Below are positions 22,501-28,500 of a DNA stretch of 64,000 nt, in pieces. The notes under the pieces were generated by a model, which saw only the letters and a program-made list of their open reading frames with translations, ran no database searches and was not told where the DNA came from. Position 1 is the stretch's first letter, and each line of letters begins with the position of its first letter. The stretch is from Trachythela sp. YZ-2020. Lineage: Eukaryota > Cnidaria > Anthozoa > Malacalcyonacea > Clavulariidae. The stretch spans positions 372,001 through 436,000 of the forward strand of contig JADLSH010000388.1 in NCBI GenBank assembly GCA_016169945.1, read 5' to 3'. A program made the translations under genes and the position numbers.

Positions 22501-25500
22501 ACAATATTTGCCACTCGATTTAGCAAGATGAAAACTAGTCTTCATAAGTCTACTATACGCTTTTATATAAGGTAAATTTCATGAACCACAGGAGGCTGTT
22601 TTTTACCTTTATATGCGTTTTACTCTTTAGTTTCATTGGTGACCTATCTTCAAATTTTGACCACAAATTTAAATTTTGGTAAATTTTATATATTTCAATT
22701 TTAAAAAAAATCTTTAGTGTAGAAATCTCGCAACAAAATTTTGCCTTTAAAAAAAATAAATCTCACACTAAAGATTTTTATTAAACTTTCACAATAGTTG
22801 CAGAACATCATGCTGTATTGATATATGAAATAAAAAATATAATAATATTTGATTCCAGCTCATATAAACAATATATGAGGCAATTCCTGACTATATAAAT
22901 TTGTTTCTAATCACCAGCTATGAATGAACTACTACCAAGTTATAGGCTATATAACCAACAAAAGTTGAGCAGCCTATTAAATATTGGCAGTGATATTATT
23001 TTGTTTATAGATAAAAATGCCTTGTTATTATGTGATCATAAATCGAGAACGGCGTCCAATTTACCACATTGAAAATTTCCCAAGTATTAAACTAATTGTA
23101 CAAAATTTTAACTTTATCGAATGGCTGAAAGCCATGCAATATATGTCATATTTAGAAAACATTTGGCCGGACATACGTGTTTCGGAAGCCGTTGTTTAAT
23201 TGCAATTAATTTTAAAACTAAGGAATAAAACGCAAATCCCAGCGGCAAATTTTTAGAAAACGTTATATTTTACCTGATTCCGTTGAATTCAATCCAAAAA
23301 GTTAAAATAACAATAGGCACGCTGAGCGTACATGTATCTGCGCAAAGAGATTTTAAACACATGAAATCATTACTTTATTATATGATTACATATAAGATGT
23401 CATAAGCAAATATAGAACCTGGGGTGTAGTGAAGTGGTGTTCAAGGAGGCGGAGCCCCCCTTGTTAAAATCCTATGACGGTTTGGGGGGCTCAGCCCCCC
23501 CACTGTATTTTTGCAGATTCCATGATCTTAACCAAGGATGTTATTTGAAACTGTAGTGTTAAAATTATATTAGTAATCTTTACTTGATTACTTTGATCCT
23601 AACATTAGATCAGTAACGTTGCTCGAGCATGAAGTAGCTTCGCTATGTGTAAAAAATTGTATACTGGAATTTTCCAAGTTTACAATGTTGTCACCCACGC
23701 CTTAATTGTCATTCCCATCCCCCACATGGCTTTTCAACCCCCCCCCCCTACCTTTGAAAGACCCTCTTGTTAGCATTGTAGGACTACACCACTGTATAGA
23801 ACACATAAAAGAATGAATGTACCAATTAAAGGTACATTTCTCACGGCATTAATGTGGCACTTTGCTGATTACTTCATAATCTTGATGGACACAGCATCTC
23901 TTGAAAATAATTAGAGCCAGAATTCATTACGAAGACGATCCGTTTAAGCATCGACTACCATTTGTCTATATATATGCTATTTTTGTATACATGTTTATTG
24001 TGTGCGAGTGTTACACCCACCTACTCCCCTTTCGTTGCAACTTCGGTCAAAACAATTTGGGGAAAAAAAATTTCAAGCTGTGCCGATCGGAGATCAAAAG
24101 TAAACTTAGTAGGAGGTGATGTTGAGACCATGGAAATGTGAATCAATGATCCTGTCGATTGACCCAAATAGTATGTGAAAAGTTAATACAAATGGGCAAA
24201 TGCCATGCTTTTTATTATAATAATTTCATGTTTATTGACACATCATCGCATGATAAAATGAATTACAATGTGTTTACATAGAGTATAAAAAGTATAAAAA
24301 TTATACGAAATTCATGTTACAACAGTATTTATAAAAATGTCTATAAGATATAAAATTACGTATAATTATTCAAGGTACATATCATACTTGGAAAAAACTG
24401 TTATTAAACCTGTCAGTTCTACATTTAAAAGAAGAAAAATGGTTTATGTTCCTTAGATTATAATCGTGTTTGTTTTCCCGCGTCTGGATGAGGTGGCGCG
24501 ATAGGTGGCCACCCAACATTATCTTTTACAGTTCTCTCACAAAGATCTTCCCGACGTTCATCAAGCCCAGGGCACAGCAATGTCTCTAATGCTTCACTAT
24601 AAGATCGACCTGGTAGGATAATCCTCAGTGCACGTTTTCAAATTTTCTCAACTTCTTCAGACAGATATATGGGCAGACTAAAATGCCAAACAGTACAACA
24701 ACATTCTAAAATAGACCGAATAAAGGCGTAGTAGATGGTAATGAGGTCATGTGGAGGAATCCCTCCCCGGCGCAGAACACGTAAAATATGTAATCGCTTA
24801 GACGCTTTACTAACAGTCATCAAAATATGTTCATTCCACTTAAGGTCATTCTGAATAATCAATCCAAGGACTTTGTGGGATGTTACGGATTCTAAAACTT
24901 GTTTACCAATGTGGAGGTTTGGCAGTTCAGGTCTGTTCCTAAAGAAACAAATTGCATCTCATGACATTTTTTGGCTTTTAGTTTCATCAGGTTGTTTGAT
25001 GCCCATCTGCTCATGGAGTCTAAGTCTGTCTGGATTGCAGATGACTCGTCATTTCTTGATAGAGTTTGGAGAGGGAAACATCGTCAATAAATTTCTAAAT
25101 GTCCGACTTTCCTGTGATGCATTGCAAGTCGTTGACCATAATTAAGAACAGGATTGGTCACAATTTCGTATCTTCGGGAACTCCGGCATTAACAGGTAGC
25201 CAGTCAGAAACGGCTTTACCAAGTTTGACGCATTGCTTTCGCCCAGACAGAAAGTTTGCAATCCATGGAATTGAAGATCTCCTAATTCCAATATCTACGA
25301 GTTTTTGAATGAGAACATTGTGACCAAAAGTTTAGAGAAATCCAAAAAGCATAGGCGAAGGTACTGAACTGGTGAATCCAGGTGGGAAAGCCAGGAATGC
25401 AACATATCAAGCAGGCAATAGGTGGTTGATGATCCTTTTAAAGAACCGAACTGGTGTGGGTCTATATTTTTCCTGACATCTGAAATCATCCATTGGACAA

Positions 25501-28500
25501 CAAAGTCATCGAGGACTTTAGAAAGGCATACCGTTAGTGATATAGGTCTTGTATCGTCCTCATTAGTAGGTTTCTGGATTTTAGGTATCGGGGTAATATG
25601 TGAATTTTTCCATATATTTGGAACTATCCCAGATGAAAGCGATGTATTGAAAATATTTGGGACCGGTTGGGCAAAATAAGTAATCGTGGGGTTCAATATG
25701 AGGCAGTTGGTCGACAGGGGGCAGATAAGGTGAGATCGAGCGGTGGAATGTCCGCATTGACAGAAACTGCCACCACTTACGGCAGTCATCCGTTTTAAGA
25801 TGCTGGACTTTATTCCTGTAGTATGACTTCTTCCTTAAGGCAATTTCGGTTTAAACTTGAAACCTTAATATCCGCCACTGCTGTAAATTTCCACTATAGA
25901 AAGCTCTCTGACGGTCACTAGTAAGTTGTTTAATAGACGCTGTCACCCATGACTTGTCAGAATGACAATACCTTATAGACTTCAGAGGGATAAATCTATT
26001 AAGCGCTGTGAATACCTGGGACAAACTGAAAGGAGTAAGGAAGGTCATCTACAGAGGGATTTGGGCCAAGTTCATGAAACCATTGATGTATACTAGCCCA
26101 ACGACCAAACGCATTGACAGCAGATCGTGGATAGCGACGTATGGAGCGTTTAAGGTACTAAGTGTGTAACTTGCTAATGTTACCATTTTCACTTGGAAGC
26201 CATTGTACTATACATATAAATTATGTAAATTAGTAACTATAAGGTCAAGGGTAGCGGACTGCCTTGTAGGAGGGAGACTATTTGCTTCAGACAAAGACTG
26301 TTGGTTAAGTTGGAAACATCAAAATTTGTTAAATCGCCCAGAATTATAATACCACAGTCAGGGTAGTTATTCCGGACAGAATCTGCTGTATTCGTCAGGT
26401 ATTCGTCGACGTCACGTTGTTCTTGGGCAGTTCTGCCGGGGGGTTGTACGGAACACAGACCACCATGGCTGAAGGAGGTCTCGGTAGACGTGTAGAGCGG
26501 ATCCATAACCACATGCATTCCAAGTTTGGATTTTCAAGATCCAGTTTTCGTTGACAAGGGATCTTTTGCAAAGAATAAACACACACACCACCACCGCGGC
26601 CATTTACACGATCATTACGGTGAATGTTATAACCGCTGATTAAAATGAGGTTATTATCAATATCACTATGTAACCACAACTCTGTTACAGCCGCTATATC
26701 CATTGGGTTATTATCTAAGATTGCTATAAGTTCGTCAACCTTAGGAAATAAACAGCGAGCATTAATTAAGCCAAAACTTGCAAGAGTAGGAGACCGATTA
26801 TTAACATCGATATTGTTTACGTTATTGCGACATTTGTGTCTCTTGCGCTTTAAACGAGAAGAATACGCTGGTCGATTAGTTTGCGACATGACTACTGGGA
26901 TGGGACAGTTGGTTTTGTTTGAGATCAACATTGACTCAGAGGAAAATTGTTCGGGAAAAATCTCCGAAAAGAAGAATGATATTGTTGGGTTCGGTTTGAG
27001 TGGGTGGGCAAGGAGTGCGTATTCTTAATAGAAATTATGAAATACCTCACTCGAGAACATTTTCTCCTTATTAATAGAAATTGTATATATTGAACCTGAA
27101 GTAAATGAAACATTTATGTAATAAGGCAGGATATTTGTAAAATATTTAAAAGACTTACCCTGTGTCCAGGTTCAAATAACTTTGATATACATGTATTGCT
27201 GGTCAAGGCAAGTTAATCTGTCAATACCTTTTTTGTATTAAATATTTGGCGAATCATTTCCATATCAAAATTTATCATATATTTCCATTACTTTACCAAA
27301 AATATTCCCTCAACATTCGCCATGTTCAAAATATAATAAAAAATTAAAATGTTGTTGGTTTGATGTACATTTCCCAAGGTAAAATTGTGAAAATATAGTC
27401 ATGTTTACAATTCTAGCCCTTCGACTCAGTATTGCGCCATCTTGAAATATTCAATATCAATCCGGTTATACATATAGATCAAAGAGTAACATAATTACGT
27501 CATTTTAAGCTAGGTGTCGCCGATTTGCTACAAATTAGCAGTTACAGCTAACAGCTAACAACACGATGGCAGTATATCTTCTGTGCATATAGAAAAATCC
27601 TGAACCCCCCCTACCCCCCTACCCCCCACTGGGCTTTATTTAAGATCCTTTTTTTTCTCTAAATTTGCGTCTTTATCGGAACAAGGGGGGAAATGTTTTC
27701 GACGAATCAGAGCATTTGGCTCTGGGACAATCAGATAGCGAATGGATGCGAACAGTCCATTGAAGGTCGAGCTGTATTGTCCAAGTTGTGCATGCCAGAC
27801 ACATAATTGTTGTCAACGCAGTAAAAGAAGAGTATGAGCCAATACTCTGCAAGCAAGCCGTGAATCTGATACAGATCCTTGACTCCGACATGACACCCCG
27901 GGTGAATGTGCTGAGGGAAGGCGTCGAACTTCTATTGGAGGAATTTAGGGATGTACTTGAAGGCCTTAGCTAGTTAGAAGGACAATACACTATTGTGACT
28001 GATCCTTCTGTAAAACCTGGGGTCCACCCACATCGTCGTGTGCCTTGTCGCACTGATATACTTTATCAGATGGTAAAAGACGACATTATTAATTACAAAA
28101 GTAGATCAGCCTACTGATTGGCTATCTATATCATGATTTCAGTGCGTAAACCAGTCTCTGGAGCAGATGAAAAACCCAAGATCCGTGTCTGTCTTGATCC
28201 AAAAGATCTTACAGTTGTGGCAATAGAAGCGTTCCTAAAAATGTCGATCAATTCATTTCCTCACTTCAACAAATTACGTCAAGATTTCTTAACTTCCTGT
28301 TTGAATAGACCAATTAAAATTGCTGACTAAAAAGTATACAATTCTAATTGGCCAATTCAAACAGAAAGTTAGGAACTTTTGAAGGAATTTGTCAAAGAGA
28401 GGAAGTGAATTGATTGACATTTTTAGGAACACTTCTGTTGCCACGGCTGTAATATAAATGCGATCAAGCAAACATTACACTCCGCGAATAGAAGCGACAT

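Noticed and set aside
28118..28471. Two overlapping open frames on opposite strands with similar peptides (FLKMSINS)
   Set aside because: They are the two arms of one palindromic MITE read inward, not genes.
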